DNA of 64,000 bases from CAZCDS01 sp964497585 (GCA_964497585.1 CAZCDS010000001.1:336055-400054), one strand, 5' to 3'; shown: positions 1 through 9,414, counted from the first letter of the stretch. Translations and numbers: made by a program. Notes: generated by a model from the letters alone, not told the origin.

Positions 1-553
1 CAACAAAGGCACTAATGCCGCGGCTCTTGCTCTCCTCGTCAGTTCTTAGCATCACCGTGTAGATGTCGGCAACTCCTCCGCTCGTCACGTAGAGCTTGGT
101 ACCGTTGACTAGGTAACCGCCGTCCTGCTTGGCTGCCCTGGCGCTGAGCGCGGCGGCATCAGAGCCTGCATCGGCCTCGGTGAGGGAATAGGCCCCTAGC
201 TTCTCTCCGAGCGCGAGCGGCTTTACCCACCGATTCCTCTGCTCCTCACTGCCGTATTGGTAGATCAGGTTAGCAACCATGTTATGAACCGAGAGGTAAA
301 CTGCCGTGGCAAAACACCCCTTCGCGAGTTCTTCAAAAACCAAGGCTGCTGTCAGTCGTCCTACTGCGGTCCCTCCAAATTCGTCGGGGACGTAGAGGCC
401 GGTGAAATCCAGCTCGCCCATCTTATCGAAGACTTCCCGGGAAAAGAGGTGTTTCTCTTCCCACTCCCTGGCATTGGGTGCGAGTTCCTTGGTTGCGAAA
501 TCGCGCGCGGCCTTCCGTATGAGTCGCTGCTCGTCGTTGAGTTTGAAATCCAT
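1..553 (-). CDS. Acyl-CoA dehydrogenase, N-terminal part (runs off the window)
   Basis: Reading the minus strand from the ATG at 551-553 gives an uninterrupted frame of about 184 codons that leaves the window at base 1, so the C-terminal half is missing. The start (MDFKLNDEQRLIRKAARDFA) is typical of the N-terminal helical domain of acyl-CoA dehydrogenases, and a later SLTEADAGSDAA-type segment matches the middle-domain motif that contacts FAD and substrate. The family oxidises acyl-CoA to trans-2-enoyl-CoA with electrons passed to electron-transfer flavoprotein. Substrate chain length cannot be read from this fragment. It is transcribed away from the neighbouring glucanotransferase, and no partner such as ETF is visible. 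Confidence 0.9.
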   Translation of the reverse strand, partial: MDFKLNDEQRLIRKAARDFATKELAPNAREWEEKHLFSREVFDKMGELDFTGLYVPDEFGGTAVGRLTAALVFEELAKGCFATAVYLSVHNMVANLIYQYGSEEQRNRWVKPLALGEKLGAYSLTEADAGSDAAALSARAAKQDGGYLVNGTKLYVTSGGVADIYTVMLRTDEESKSRGISAFV

Positions 554-1038
554 GGACTGTCTCCGGTTGTGCGGCCAGCTCCCTGCGAGAGCCGTCTGAT
601 CAATGGTGAGCCGGTTGCGTCTTCCCACATGGCAGGTGAGATCGAAGATCGCCCTGTAGGGGTGTTGGATGCCGTCAGGTTAGTACTGCAGGAGTAAAAG
701 AATGAGAGGCCGAATCGCTGCAGACTCCACCGGCCACTTGCCTGCACGGCCAATCCCATAGAATCGCGCTCCAGGACCCACGGGATTCAAACCTGAAATG
801 CCCCGGTCTTCGGCCTTGCGTTCTTTACCCCTGCGAAGTTTCCTTTCATGAAATTACCTGGTACAAGGTTTTGCAGTCAACGAAAAAGGGGGGCTCAACG
901 GAGTTCACGCTCCCTTGCCTCTTGCTCTGGGGCACAGATGAGCGGACAGAGATGACCGGTTTTCGGGCGGGCCCTTTACCCATCCGGCCTCCCGTCTGAG
1001 CAACTCCGCATGGAGCCACGCACTCCGGAGGTAAGTAG
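554..1038. other. Intergenic region between divergent acyl-CoA dehydrogenase and malQ
   Basis: About 485 bases between two divergent genes. It must hold both promoters, but I could not pick out a convincing -35/-10 pair. Short open frames here lack coding character. A good ribosome site (GGAGG, 1027-1031) sits just before the malQ GTG start. Confidence 0.5.
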
Positions 1039-3243
1039 GTGACGGACATTCATCGAGAGCTGAAGAGACTCGCTCATCTCTTCGGCCTGGAAGAGAAATA
1101 TACGGACAACTGGGGCATTGTCCACCGGGCAAGCCTCGACGCGGCCAGGTTGATCCTCGAAGCTAATGGTGTAAGGTTTGCCCGCCCCTCAACGGTACGT
1201 GAGCCGAATATCCTCGTGGTTTGCAAGGATTCACCGCCGGACCGGTGCGTCTTTTCACTAGATTCGGAAGGATTTCCGCCCGATTTTGTGCCTCGAGTCG
1301 GTCCGACGCGCATCAGGGCGGTGAGCCGGGACAGTGAACAGTACCAGTGGAGTCTGGGTGCAGAAGAGGTATCCGTTCGCGAGGATGAGGAGTCGGGAGA
1401 AATTGGGCTGTCCGTTCCCTTTCCCGCTGAGCTCCCTTCCGGGGCCTACGGGGTCGAGCTGTTTACCAAGCTTCAAGGGCAGAGCGTCACAGCAATAGGG
1501 CACTGGATAGTCTGTCCGGCAAGGGCCTATGTTCCCCGGGAGTTGGAATCCGGCGGTCGCATTGCAGGAGTCGGCATCGCCCTCTACGGTGTCCGCTCAA
1601 TGAGGAACTGGGGGGTGGGGGACTTTTCCGACCTCAAGCGGATCATTGACTGGGCTGCCGATGACCTCGGTGTGGACATGGTAGGCCTCAATCCGCTCCA
1701 CGCGATTTTTAACCGCTGGCCCTTCAACGTTAGTCCATATCTGCCCTCAAGTAGGATTTTCAGAAACTTGATTTACCTCGATATCGAGGAGATGGAGGAT
1801 TTCCGCGAGTCTGTCAAGGCCAAGAAGCTCGTTGAGAGTCCGGAAGTGCGAGCTCGCATCAAGGGACTCCGGAACGAAGAGCACGTCAAATACGAGGCAG
1901 TTGTCGAGCTCAAGCTCCACGTACTCAGGGAGGTCTTTGACGGCTTTCTCCACAGACACGGCAGACCCCGCAAACGGGATGAGCGCTGGGCCGAGTTCCA
2001 GGCATACATTGAGTCCATGGGTGTGTACCTCAAGAATTACGCCACCTTCTGCGCGTTTGACGAACAGATCCGATCTAATGATCCAACGGTCTATTCTTGG
2101 ACAGCCTGGCCCGATGAGTTCCGGGATCCGTCGAGCGAGGCTGTGGAGAGGTTCCGGCGCGATAACCGTGAAGCCGTCCTGTTCTGGATGTACGTCCAGT
2201 GGCAACTGGAAATACAGCTGCGAGAGGTCCAGGAATACGCCCGAAGCAAGGGAATGCTCGTTGGACTCTATCATGACGAGGCTGTGGGGGTGGACCGAAA
2301 CGGCGCGGATTTCTGGTCTCTGAGGGAGTATTTCCACGAAGAGTTCCGGGTCGGCGCTCCCCCGGATCCGTTCGCCCCCGACGGTCAGGACTGGGGATTC
2401 CCCCCTCCGCACAGGGACAGAATTCGGTCGGCGGCGTATGAGCCCTTCCGCAGACGGCTCCAAGCGAACTGCCGCTTCGGCGGGGCGCTCCGCATGGACC
2501 ATGTGATGCAGATACACCGCCTGTTCTGGATAGCGAAGGGCAAGCCCCCAGCCGAAGGCGTATACGTGCGAGACTACGAAGAGGATCTACTCAACCTTAT
2601 AGCCCTGGAAAGCCAACACACAGGAACGATCGTCATTGGCGAGGACCTCGGCACAGTTCCCTACGACCTGCGAGAGCGTCTGATGTCAAAGGGAGTATTC
2701 TCCTACCGGCTTTTCTATTTCGAACGGGACGATCAGGGTGACCAACTCCCCTATCACGCGTATCCTGCCAACGCACTCGTATCCGTAACAACGCACGACC
2801 TGCCTACGCTTGCTGGATTCTGGGCGGCACGGGACATCGATCTCCGGCGGAATATTGGGCAGGTTCCGGAGGACTGGGAAGCGCGCTCCCGGAAGGAGCG
2901 TTCAGCCCACAAAGCGAAAATCGTCGAAAGACTTGTCCAGGACGGCCTATTGTCACCGGAATCCGCGGATGAGGCACGCCGTTCATCGGTCGTTCCCGAC
3001 GCGCTTCACTCCGCGGTGCTCGAATTCCTCTTTCGAACCCCCGCGAGGATCGTGCTCGTCAATCAGGAAGATATCTTCTGCGACACGCGCCAACAAAATC
3101 TCCCGGGAACGACGTCGGAGCACCCTAACTGGGTCACCAAAATGCTCTACTCGGTGGAGGAACTCCGATCGAATCCCGACGCGACCCATTGGACTCGTAA
3201 GTTCAGACAGCTTTTGGAGAAATCAGGCAGAGGTCGCAATTGA
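1039..3243 (+). CDS. malQ: 4-alpha-glucanotransferase (amylomaltase, GH77)
   Basis: A 734-residue protein that transfers alpha-1,4-glucan segments between maltodextrins or glycogen-derived chains in the cytoplasm. The GH77 catalytic residues are readable: nucleophile Asp487 (in RMDHVM), acid/base Glu535 (in IGEDLGTVP) and transition-state Asp587 (in THDLPTLAGFW). The segment MVGLNPLHAIF near residue 215 is the family's DxxGxxPLHA-like motif. About 160 residues precede the barrel, as in long bacterial MalQ proteins such as the E. coli enzyme. The start is GTG at 1039 because GGAGG lies 8 bases upstream and the protein opens with the usual helical start. No other glycogen genes are adjacent, so its role in glycogen or maltodextrin turnover is inferred from the family alone. 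Confidence 0.95.
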   Translation: MTDIHRELKRLAHLFGLEEKYTDNWGIVHRASLDAARLILEANGVRFARPSTVREPNILVVCKDSPPDRCVFSLDSEGFPPDFVPRVGPTRIRAVSRDSEQYQWSLGAEEVSVREDEESGEIGLSVPFPAELPSGAYGVELFTKLQGQSVTAIGHWIVCPARAYVPRELESGGRIAGVGIALYGVRSMRNWGVGDFSDLKRIIDWAADDLGVDMVGLNPLHAIFNRWPFNVSPYLPSSRIFRNLIYLDIEEMEDFRESVKAKKLVESPEVRARIKGLRNEEHVKYEAVVELKLHVLREVFDGFLHRHGRPRKRDERWAEFQAYIESMGVYLKNYATFCAFDEQIRSNDPTVYSWTAWPDEFRDPSSEAVERFRRDNREAVLFWMYVQWQLEIQLREVQEYARSKGMLVGLYHDEAVGVDRNGADFWSLREYFHEEFRVGAPPDPFAPDGQDWGFPPPHRDRIRSAAYEPFRRRLQANCRFGGALRMDHVMQIHRLFWIAKGKPPAEGVYVRDYEEDLLNLIALESQHTGTIVIGEDLGTVPYDLRERLMSKGVFSYRLFYFERDDQGDQLPYHAYPANALVSVTTHDLPTLAGFWAARDIDLRRNIGQVPEDWEARSRKERSAHKAKIVERLVQDGLLSPESADEARRSSVVPDALHSAVLEFLFRTPARIVLVNQEDIFCDTRQQNLPGTTSEHPNWVTKMLYSVEELRSNPDATHWTRKFRQLLEKSGRGRN

Positions 3244-3304
3244 GGCTATCATCGTGCGTGTTTTCGTGGAAGCATCTTGTCCAACAAAGAAGCCCGAGGC
3301 AGAA

Positions 3305-3757
3305 TCACTTGCGCGCGTGCGTTTGAGCAGCGCGCGGTGCGGCCGGCCGGCCCTTCGGCATTCGAGAGTTGCGTGCCAGGTGGCGCCTGATGCACGAAAT
3401 GTCTCCGCGCCACCGTTCTATCTTCTGGATGGCCTCCGCTTCCCAAGGAAGCCACGTGGGCTTGTCCCTGATTCGGATTGAGGCTTCCAGTTCCGCGGGC
3501 ACCGGTGGTGAAAAACAATCGGGATTTCTGTGCCTCAGCGCTTTGAAGAAGGCTTTGACAAGCTTCATCTGACGCTGGTTCAGCCGCCGGGTGGCGAGGT
3601 ACGATGCGTTTCGCTCAATCAAGGCTCTCAGGCCCCTTTTGAAGGAATTGTTCCTCTCTCTGCAGTCGATGAGTTCCGAGAGGAAGCGGTAGTTTTCTCT
3701 GAATTCGGTCGGGATGCTCGCAAGTTCAGGGTCCTCAGCAGTCCTCTGGGGTTTCAT
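3305..3757 (-). CDS. Hypothetical protein, basic, 150 aa
   Basis: I do not recognise this protein. The frame is open further upstream, but ATG at 3755-3757, preceded by a GGGAGCGAG sequence, gives a more natural start (MKPQRTAEDPELASIPTEF). It is rich in Arg, Lys and Glu and looks helical, with stretches such as ENYRFLSELIDCRERNNSFKRG and a tryptophan-containing C-terminal part. It ends in a basic Ala/Arg tail. There are no membrane segments, signal peptide or metal-ligand clusters. It converges with malQ, separated by about 60 bases. The composition favours a real coding gene over an antisense shadow, because the other frames here are broken or low in quality. Confidence 0.55.
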   Translation of the reverse strand: MKPQRTAEDPELASIPTEFRENYRFLSELIDCRERNNSFKRGLRALIERNASYLATRRLNQRQMKLVKAFFKALRHRNPDCFSPPVPAELEASIRIRDKPTWLPWEAEAIQKIERWRGDISCIRRHLARNSRMPKGRPAAPRAAQTHARK

Positions 3758-3919
3758 TCTCGCTCCCAATGGCCCCCGGTATCGGGAGAGCCGGATTGTT
3801 GCCCCCTCACACTGTCTTGAGGGTCGCGTATCAGGCGCCGCCAGGAGGGATAACATCGCGTCCATGCCTTGTCAAGTTATGGTTTCAGTTTATACCCCAA
3901 TTTGTTGTTATAACCTGTT

Positions 3920-4237
3920 TTACTTAACATCATTTCTGGGCTTGCCGAGTCCTTCGTTCACCAATTTTTCGTGCTGTTTGAGAACCTCGGGGTTGATTTT
4001 GATGTGCCCTTTGTATTTGTCGAGATAATCCTCGAGGTTCTTCTTCTCTTCGTAGGAAAAGACTGTGGTCTCGATGATTCCGACGACCGCTTCCCCGTAC
4101 GGGAGTTCCCGCACGAATGCGACGCCGCTCATAAGCGTCGTTTGGTTTACACGGAGCGCGTGCACGTAGCACCCCAGAACGATCCCGATCCCGGCCATGG
4201 CTCCAAACCAGACTATGAATTTGAGCGCTTTAAGCAT
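3920..4237 (-). CDS. Small membrane-anchored protein, 105 aa, unknown function
   Basis: One N-terminal hydrophobic helix (about residues 5-30, with GAMAGIGIVLG) is followed by a short loop and a charged, helical C-terminal region (EEKKNLEDYLDKYKGHI). The protein is therefore probably inner-membrane anchored with a soluble tail. The ATG at 4235-4237 has an AGGAG site about 7 bases upstream. It lies 79 bases before the stop of the UbiA-family gene on the same strand, so the two may be co-transcribed. I do not recognise a family. Confidence 0.65.
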   Translation of the reverse strand: MLKALKFIVWFGAMAGIGIVLGCYVHALRVNQTTLMSGVAFVRELPYGEAVVGIIETTVFSYEEKKNLEDYLDKYKGHIKINPEVLKQHEKLVNEGLGKPRNDVK

Positions 4238-4316
4238 CCGTCTTCTCCTGGAGATTTCGCTATCACCCGGAGGATGAGGTCATACAAATCTCCTCACAGG
4301 CTGCTTGGCCAATCCT

Positions 4317-5198
4317 TTAGAAATAAATGATCGCGACACAGGTCGCCAGCCAGAGTATATTGCAGATCAGTAGCGGTGGATCCGTCAGGAGCAACGCAGT
4401 AGGCGATCCTCCGTCCTCTCGGTGGTAGATGAGGTACATGTACCGAAAGACCCCGTACGCAACCAGGGGGATCGTGAACATCATCGGTTCGGGCTCGATT
4501 CCGATCGCCGGGTTGCCGCGTACGCAATACAGGCAATAAAAAATGAACGTTGAGGTCGTGACAATCTGCAGGAGCTGGTCGAGCAGTGAAACGCTATAGT
4601 CCTGAAGTACCGGGCGATGGTTGACCGCCTGACTGTTGAGTATGACGACTTCATGCCGTCGCTTCCCCAGGGCGAGGAAGATCGCCAGGGAAAACGTGCA
4701 GAGAATGAGCCAACTCGAGACCGTCACATCGATGACCGCGGCCCCACCGAGGACTCTCAAGAGGAAGCCGCTCGCGATCGTGAGCACGTCGAGAATGACG
4801 ATGTTCTTGAGCTTGAACGAGTACGCCACGTGCAGTCCGAGATAAGCGGCTATCAGGAGATAGCAGAGAGACGGCGCTCCGATCGCGTACAACAGCATGA
4901 AAGAGACGATCACCAGGACGGCCATGAATGACAAGGCCGCCTGGGGAGTGAGGTCTCCCCTGACGAGGGGACGATGCTTCTTGAGGGGATGGGCCTTGTC
5001 ATGTTCCATGTCTGCGTAATCGTTGAGAATATATGTGGAAGAGGAAGCAAGGCAAAAGGCTGCGAAGATGACGATCACCTTGCCCACTTCGTCAACGGCC
5101 GTCAGCTTGGCGCTGAATATGATCGGCATGAAGACGAACCCGTTCTTAATCCACTGGGTCGGTCTCATCAGTTGAAACAAGGATCTGGCAAGTCGCAT
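4317..5198 (-). CDS. UbiA-family prenyltransferase, probable decaprenyl-phosphate phosphoribosyltransferase-like
   Basis: A 293-residue polytopic membrane protein with about eight or nine hydrophobic helices. The first Asp-rich motif is NDYADMEHDKAHPLKKHRPL, which has the NDxxDxxxDxxHPxKxxRP form typical of the subgroup that includes decaprenyl-phosphate phosphoribosyltransferase. A second conserved loop (YSFKLKNIVILDV) follows. The family joins a polyprenyl chain to an acceptor at the membrane. In the DPPR subgroup this makes a polyprenyl-phosphate pentose donor for envelope glycans. The frame is open upstream to a GTG at 5282. I chose ATG 5196-5198 because homologues begin just before RPTQWIKN. 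The exact acceptor is inferred from motif similarity only. Confidence 0.8.
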   Translation of the reverse strand: MRLARSLFQLMRPTQWIKNGFVFMPIIFSAKLTAVDEVGKVIVIFAAFCLASSSTYILNDYADMEHDKAHPLKKHRPLVRGDLTPQAALSFMAVLVIVSFMLLYAIGAPSLCYLLIAAYLGLHVAYSFKLKNIVILDVLTIASGFLLRVLGGAAVIDVTVSSWLILCTFSLAIFLALGKRRHEVVILNSQAVNHRPVLQDYSVSLLDQLLQIVTTSTFIFYCLYCVRGNPAIGIEPEPMMFTIPLVAYGVFRYMYLIYHREDGGSPTALLLTDPPLLICNILWLATCVAIIYF

Positions 5199-5573
5199 TC
5201 GGTTATCTGCCGCCCTTTCCTGGTGAAATCCTATTGGCGAGCGTACGTTGGACAGGTCCGGAAATTCTTGATAAGCTAACACCTTGGCTTGACCTTATGC
5301 TGGTCTGCAGGGCCTGGCCGGTCCGTATGGAGGATCTCTCGTTCCCCGAGGGTTCGAGTTTTGCCTCCGAATTTCGAGCGACGCCCGGACTCTCCGCCCG
5401 AGGTCTGGGGTCGGAGCTTGTCGAACCCCTCCTAACACATGGCCGGTCCCGTGTAAATCGAAACCGTTATCCCGGCCGATGCAAAAGCACCTGGCTCCTG
5501 GAACATACACCTCACCGGAACTCCGGTAAAAGCGCCCCCGTGATAGTGCGCTCATACGCGGCGGAGATGTCGG

Positions 5574-5888
5574 ATGGCGGATCTCGACAGAATCAAGGAA
5601 GAAAACCGGAACATAAGACTTCTGAGGATTTCCAGTGACCTCGTCATTCAGATGTTCATGACTCGCCCTATCAGCAGCGGAGAAGCGGACGCGATGATTC
5701 GAGGCGTCAGGAAGTTGGCTCTCAGGCTCTTTCCGGGCAAGGAGACTGTCTTCGATCTCATATATCTTCCTCGTTTCAGGCGGGCTCTCGAGGAAGCCGG
5801 CATGCGCGACCTGCCGGAAGTGCTGAGAGTCCTCGAGCGCAGATACCGTGGTGTCCCTATCTACTTGGTGCCTGAGGACGACCCGTAG
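5574..5888 (+). CDS. Hypothetical protein, 104 aa
   Basis: I do not recognise this small soluble protein. It starts at ATG 5574 with GGAGATG about 10 bases upstream. It contains a long amphipathic N-terminal part (EENRNIRLLRISSDLVIQMF), a segment with FPGKETVFDLIYLPRFRRAL, and a C-terminal ERRYRGVPIYLVPEDDP. Size and composition are reminiscent of short conserved Desulfobacterota proteins of unknown function, but no motif identifies a role. It stands alone between the divergent UbiA-like gene and apgM. Confidence 0.6.
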   Translation: MADLDRIKEENRNIRLLRISSDLVIQMFMTRPISSGEADAMIRGVRKLALRLFPGKETVFDLIYLPRFRRALEEAGMRDLPEVLRVLERRYRGVPIYLVPEDDP

Positions 5889-6217
5889 GCTCAGCCGGCG
5901 AGCAGTGTTTCTGAGAATGCCGACGACGTTTCCGATTGCGGAGGCATTTTGACGGTGCTCCCGGCGGCTTACATGCGATGAGTTTGAGGCCTACTTGGTC
6001 TCGTCCATCCTTTTTGCTAATCTCTTCGGAAATCCGGGAAGACAAATCCCGTTGGTTCGATGTGCAAGCTCAGTAGCAGGCGTGATATACGGAACTTGGA
6101 TAGAACGCCGATCGCTGGTGAAACACGGCCGGCCGAGGGCTGGCTCCGTGATTGATCCAGACACATGGGTCTTCCCCCCACGACGAGGGGACCTCAATCC
6201 CGAGGAGGCGCAGAAAA
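5889..6217. other. Intergenic region upstream of apgM
   Basis: About 330 bases. I see no gene or convincing hairpin. A strong ribosome site (GAGGAGG, about 6201-6208) precedes the apgM ATG. The frame is open upstream of that ATG, but the extra residues are low-complexity and do not resemble the family. Confidence 0.4.
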
Positions 6218-7435
6218 ATGACCGACCTGGACTTGATGAGGACGCTTACGAGAAAGGGTGACCGCAAAGCTGTCCTTCTCGTGATGGACGGGCTGGGTGG
6301 GCTGCCGAGAGAAGTCGGCGGCCCCACGGAGCTGGAAGCGGCTGCAACCCCCAATTTGGACCGGCTGGCGAAGGAGGGAATGCTCGGGCTTCTCCATCCA
6401 GTGGGAATCGGGCTCGCGCCGGGCAGTGGCCCCGGACACCTCGGACTTTTCGGCTATGATCCGCTCACGTGCACCATAGGACGGGGCGCACTCGAGGCTG
6501 TGGGAATCGGTCTAGAATTGACTGAACACGATGTGGCTGCGAGGGGAAACTTTTGTACGGTGGACGACAACGGCCTTATAACGGACCGCCGGGCGGGCAG
6601 GATACCCACGGAGGAATGCGCCCGCATGGTTGCCCTGATTGAAGACATTACCTTTCCCGACGTTGAGGTGATCGTGAAGCCAGTCAGGGATTACCGTTTC
6701 GCGCTTATCCTGAGGGCCGCCGGATTGTCTCCCGAACTCAATGAGACCGACCCGCAGCAGACCGGCGTTCAGCCCCTGCTTGCCCAGCCCCTGAACGATT
6801 CGAGCGAAGCGAAGATGACCGCGGCTCTCGTCAACCAGTGGGTGGACCAGGTTAGGAGCAGGATCAAGGACGAGAGCCCGGCAAACATGGTAACCCTGCG
6901 CGGCTGGTCCACGGAGCCGGGCCTTCCCAGCATCGACGAGGTTTTCCACCTCAACGCGGTGGCGCTTGCCGTCTACCCGATGTACAAGGGGCTGGCAAGC
7001 CTGGTGGGCATGGACCTCATTCACGGACTCGCCAACTTGGACGACCAGCTCAAAGCCCTCGCACGAGTGTGGACTTCACACGATTTCTTCTTCGTTCATT
7101 ACAAATATACGGACAGCCGAGGAGAAGACGGCGACTTCGACGCAAAGGTGGCTGAGATCGAGAAGGTGGACGGGGTAATTCCAGCCATCCTTCAGATGAA
7201 GCCGGACGTACTGGTAGTCACCGGGGACCACTCCACCCCCGCTGTGTTGCGATCCCATAGCTGGCACCCGGTCCCGGTCCTCTTCTGGGCGCCCGGCACG
7301 ACGCGCGCCAACCCGGATGTGTCCGGGTTCGGAGAGACCCAATGCCTGAAAGGGGCTCTCGGGCAGTTTCCTGCCACCGCGTTGATGAAGCTCATCACCG
7401 CGCACGCGCTTCGACAGACGAAATACGGAGCCTAG
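6218..7435 (+). CDS. apgM: 2,3-bisphosphoglycerate-independent phosphoglycerate mutase, archaeal type
   Basis: A 405-residue alkaline-phosphatase-superfamily enzyme that interconverts 3- and 2-phosphoglycerate in glycolysis and gluconeogenesis. The first metal-binding motif is LLVMDGLGG near residue 20. It is followed by ATPNLDRLAKEGMLG, the active-site segment GSGPGHLGLFGYDPL, and the C-terminal metal motif VTGDHSTPAVLRSHSWHPVP near residue 355. Length and motifs match the archaeal-type (ApgM) family and not the roughly 510-residue bacterial GpmI. The start at ATG 6218 is set by the GAGGAGG site 10 bases upstream. ApgM-type enzymes are common in archaea and scattered anaerobic bacteria. Confidence 0.93.
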   Translation: MTDLDLMRTLTRKGDRKAVLLVMDGLGGLPREVGGPTELEAAATPNLDRLAKEGMLGLLHPVGIGLAPGSGPGHLGLFGYDPLTCTIGRGALEAVGIGLELTEHDVAARGNFCTVDDNGLITDRRAGRIPTEECARMVALIEDITFPDVEVIVKPVRDYRFALILRAAGLSPELNETDPQQTGVQPLLAQPLNDSSEAKMTAALVNQWVDQVRSRIKDESPANMVTLRGWSTEPGLPSIDEVFHLNAVALAVYPMYKGLASLVGMDLIHGLANLDDQLKALARVWTSHDFFFVHYKYTDSRGEDGDFDAKVAEIEKVDGVIPAILQMKPDVLVVTGDHSTPAVLRSHSWHPVPVLFWAPGTTRANPDVSGFGETQCLKGALGQFPATALMKLITAHALRQTKYGA

Positions 7436-7612
7436 GAGGAAACGAGAAACACTGAATCAGTGGCGCCCTGGGAGATCGTGTGAGAAATTTTGAAGGCCGC
7501 TGAGTTCAGCCTTGTGTGGATCTGTGTGTCTGAATTGTTGAATTTCCTGGGGTCTTGATCTCCTCAAACGCGTGCTGGTTGAATATACCGCCGACGATGC
7601 CATTCCGGTGAC

Positions 7613-7981
7613 CTATTCCGCCTCCAACAGCACCTCTCGGTGGTCCATGACTTCTTTGAACTTAGTCGCGTCCCCGAGTACTTTTCCGACAATATTTACC
7701 GCAGAGGCAGGAACGATCTTCCCCGGTTCGCTCATCGGCGTCAAACCAAAAAATATGCAGAACGCCTTTCCGGTGGGCCAGTAGCCAAGATTTCCTAGTT
7801 CGACGATGTCTTTGGCCGTCCCATCGAGGTCCGCCTCAACGGGTATCGGAAAGTAGATCTCGTCTCCCCATGTATTGAAGGACGAACGGATCGGCAATGC
7901 GGCCGCGATTTTCTTGGCGGTCGGCGAGTCATTGAGTTCCGCGCCCACGGCCAAGGCTCCGACAGTAATTTTGATTCTCAC
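7613..7981 (-). CDS. Cyclophilin-like (TM1367-type) protein
   Basis: A 122-residue protein of the cyclophilin_TM1367-like family. Diagnostic stretches are NTWGDEIYFPIPVE, GNLGYWPTGKAFCIFFG and SAVNIVGKV, close in order and spacing to the structurally characterised Thermotoga protein TM1367. The fold resembles cyclophilin, but prolyl-isomerase activity is not established for this subgroup. GTG at 7979-7981, with AAAGG about 10 bases upstream, is the likely start (VRIKITVGAL). A longer start at 8020 is possible. It is monocistronic and converges on apgM. Confidence 0.8.
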   Translation of the reverse strand: MRIKITVGALAVGAELNDSPTAKKIAAALPIRSSFNTWGDEIYFPIPVEADLDGTAKDIVELGNLGYWPTGKAFCIFFGLTPMSEPGKIVPASAVNIVGKVLGDATKFKEVMDHREVLLEAE

Positions 7982-8255
7982 AAGATTCAGCCTTTCGTCT
8001 TTTCTGGAAGTGCACACCACCCAGTCTAATCATCTGATCCCTGTTTTTCAACAGGAAGGCCCCGGCGGAAACCCAGACACGTTACCCTCCCGCAAGACGA
8101 ACGAGCGGAGAACCGATTCGTGTAAACCATGGACAATGCCCCCGTTCGACAGTCGATAACTATCACTTGATCGCCCGCGATTGCAGCATAGGGAACCTGA
8201 TACCCGTGCGCTTTCTAACAAGTGATTCTCGTGGAGGGGAAGTTGGTCACGGAGG

Positions 8256-9278
8256 TCAGTTGCTCAGGTGCGTTTTCCGTGACCTGCAAGGATGTGCAAA
8301 GAGCGTCTGGAAGTTGACCAAGGCATTTGAAGGCTCTCTTTGGCATGGCGTTCTCCCGAAGATGCTCCTACATGTGCCCAACAGGGTTGAGTTCGGGACT
8401 ATAGGAGGCTGAGGAAACAATCGAATATTTTCGGGGACCTCGAGTCTTTTGGACAGATGCCATCCGGCCTGATCTATGAGCATGATGACGAAGAAGTCCT
8501 TGAAGTCTTGTGCCACCTCTTTCAAAAAAAGATTCACCATATCGGTCTTAGCGAAGGGGAGTATGAGCGAGGTCATTCTTTCCAGTGTGATGCGAACAGC
8601 CGCGTACACGCACAGGAATTTCCGTACAATTTGTCTGGGTGCTTTTGGTCGCATACCTTTGGGAGTCCAACAGGATGGATGGTCGCCGATACGACCAAAT
8701 CTGCCCTCATCCTGTGCCATGATAGCCCTGGTCGCTGGTCCTCCGGATCTCTCTGAGCCAAAATCTCGTTTACCGTGTGCGGGAATCTTTTTTGAAGTCC
8801 TCTTGCGTTTCCTTCTTGGCTTGAAGATGAGTGGGCCCGGGTTTAACCTTGCGTCATCGGTTGCTTTCCGGGAAACGGTAAACGACCGAATCATGAAACG
8901 CATGTCCCACATAGTCGTCCAACCTATCTCTGATTTCGGCTACAGTCGCGATCTCACCGGTGTGGGCCCTCTCGAAAAAGGGTTTCAGAAAGAGGGTTTC
9001 TTGCTCCCGGCTCATGTGCGCTTTTCCCCGTCATGCGGTTCGCGGACCGAGGATGCCTTCAAGACCGAAGCGGTTGTAGGCCGGGATCCAATTGTGGACC
9101 CTATGAACGACACGCCGGTGTGAAGGGCTATCTCCTTTGCCGGCCGTGGAGCCACCGTGGCATTCAAGATCACGAGCAGCTTCTGGGCTGTCTTGGGATC
9201 TCTTGCCCCTTTTGTTTGCGTCCGAAGGTCCTCTTCCCACACATGAGGATAAGCCCTGCTCACTTTTCCCATAACCAC
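8256..9278 (-). pseudogene. Decayed IS630-family transposase
   Basis: Fragments of one transposase lie in different frames. The N-terminal part (from about 9278, MGKVSRAYPHVWEEDLRTQT) reads through a helix-turn-helix region to ALHTGVS, then continues in another frame as RVHNWIPAYNRFGLEGI. The central part (8912 downward) contains AQDEGRFGR and a DDE-type segment, MLIDQAGWHLSKRLEVPENI, typical of IS630 elements (DxAGWHxSxxLxxPxNI). After that the conserved PPYSPELNPV stretch is found only in the next frame and is followed by an in-frame TAG. At least two frameshifts and a stop therefore disable it. I could not identify terminal inverted repeats flanked by TA, so exact element ends are uncertain. 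Confidence 0.8.
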
Positions 9279-9302
9279 CTCCCCACAACGGGGGGAGGTG
9301 GT
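9274..9302. repeat. Hairpin at the edge of the decayed transposase
   Basis: An 11-bp perfect inverted repeat: ACCACCTCCCC at 9274-9284 and GGGGAGGTGGT at 9292-9302, with a 7-base loop. It sits at the 5' edge of the transposase remnant, so it may be part of the element end or a fold in its leader. No T-run follows on either strand. Confidence 0.6.
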
Positions 9303-9384
9303 GTCATAAAACGCGGCTTAACTCGACATTAAATCACTTTTTGATACGCGCATTGGTATGAGCGCGAAATCGACATAGGGAGGA

Positions 9385-9414
9385 GCTTCCTCCTCCTGTT
9401 CAGGAGGAGGAAGC
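9385..9414. terminator. Perfect hairpin downstream of pilQ, possible terminator
   Basis: A 14-bp perfect stem, GCTTCCTCCTCCTG at 9385-9398 and CAGGAGGAGGAAGC at 9401-9414, with only two unpaired bases between. It lies 43 bases past the pilQ stop on the minus strand. There is no U-tract, so intrinsic termination is uncertain. It could instead protect the transcript end or mark the old insertion border. Confidence 0.5.

Noticed and set aside
1747..2517. 256-codon minus-strand frame over malQ
   Set aside because: It is antisense to the GH77 catalytic domain and lacks a family match.
4158..4176. Possible mobile or phage boundary near the small membrane protein
   Set aside because: No repeats, integrase or composition change support it; the genes read as ordinary chromosome.
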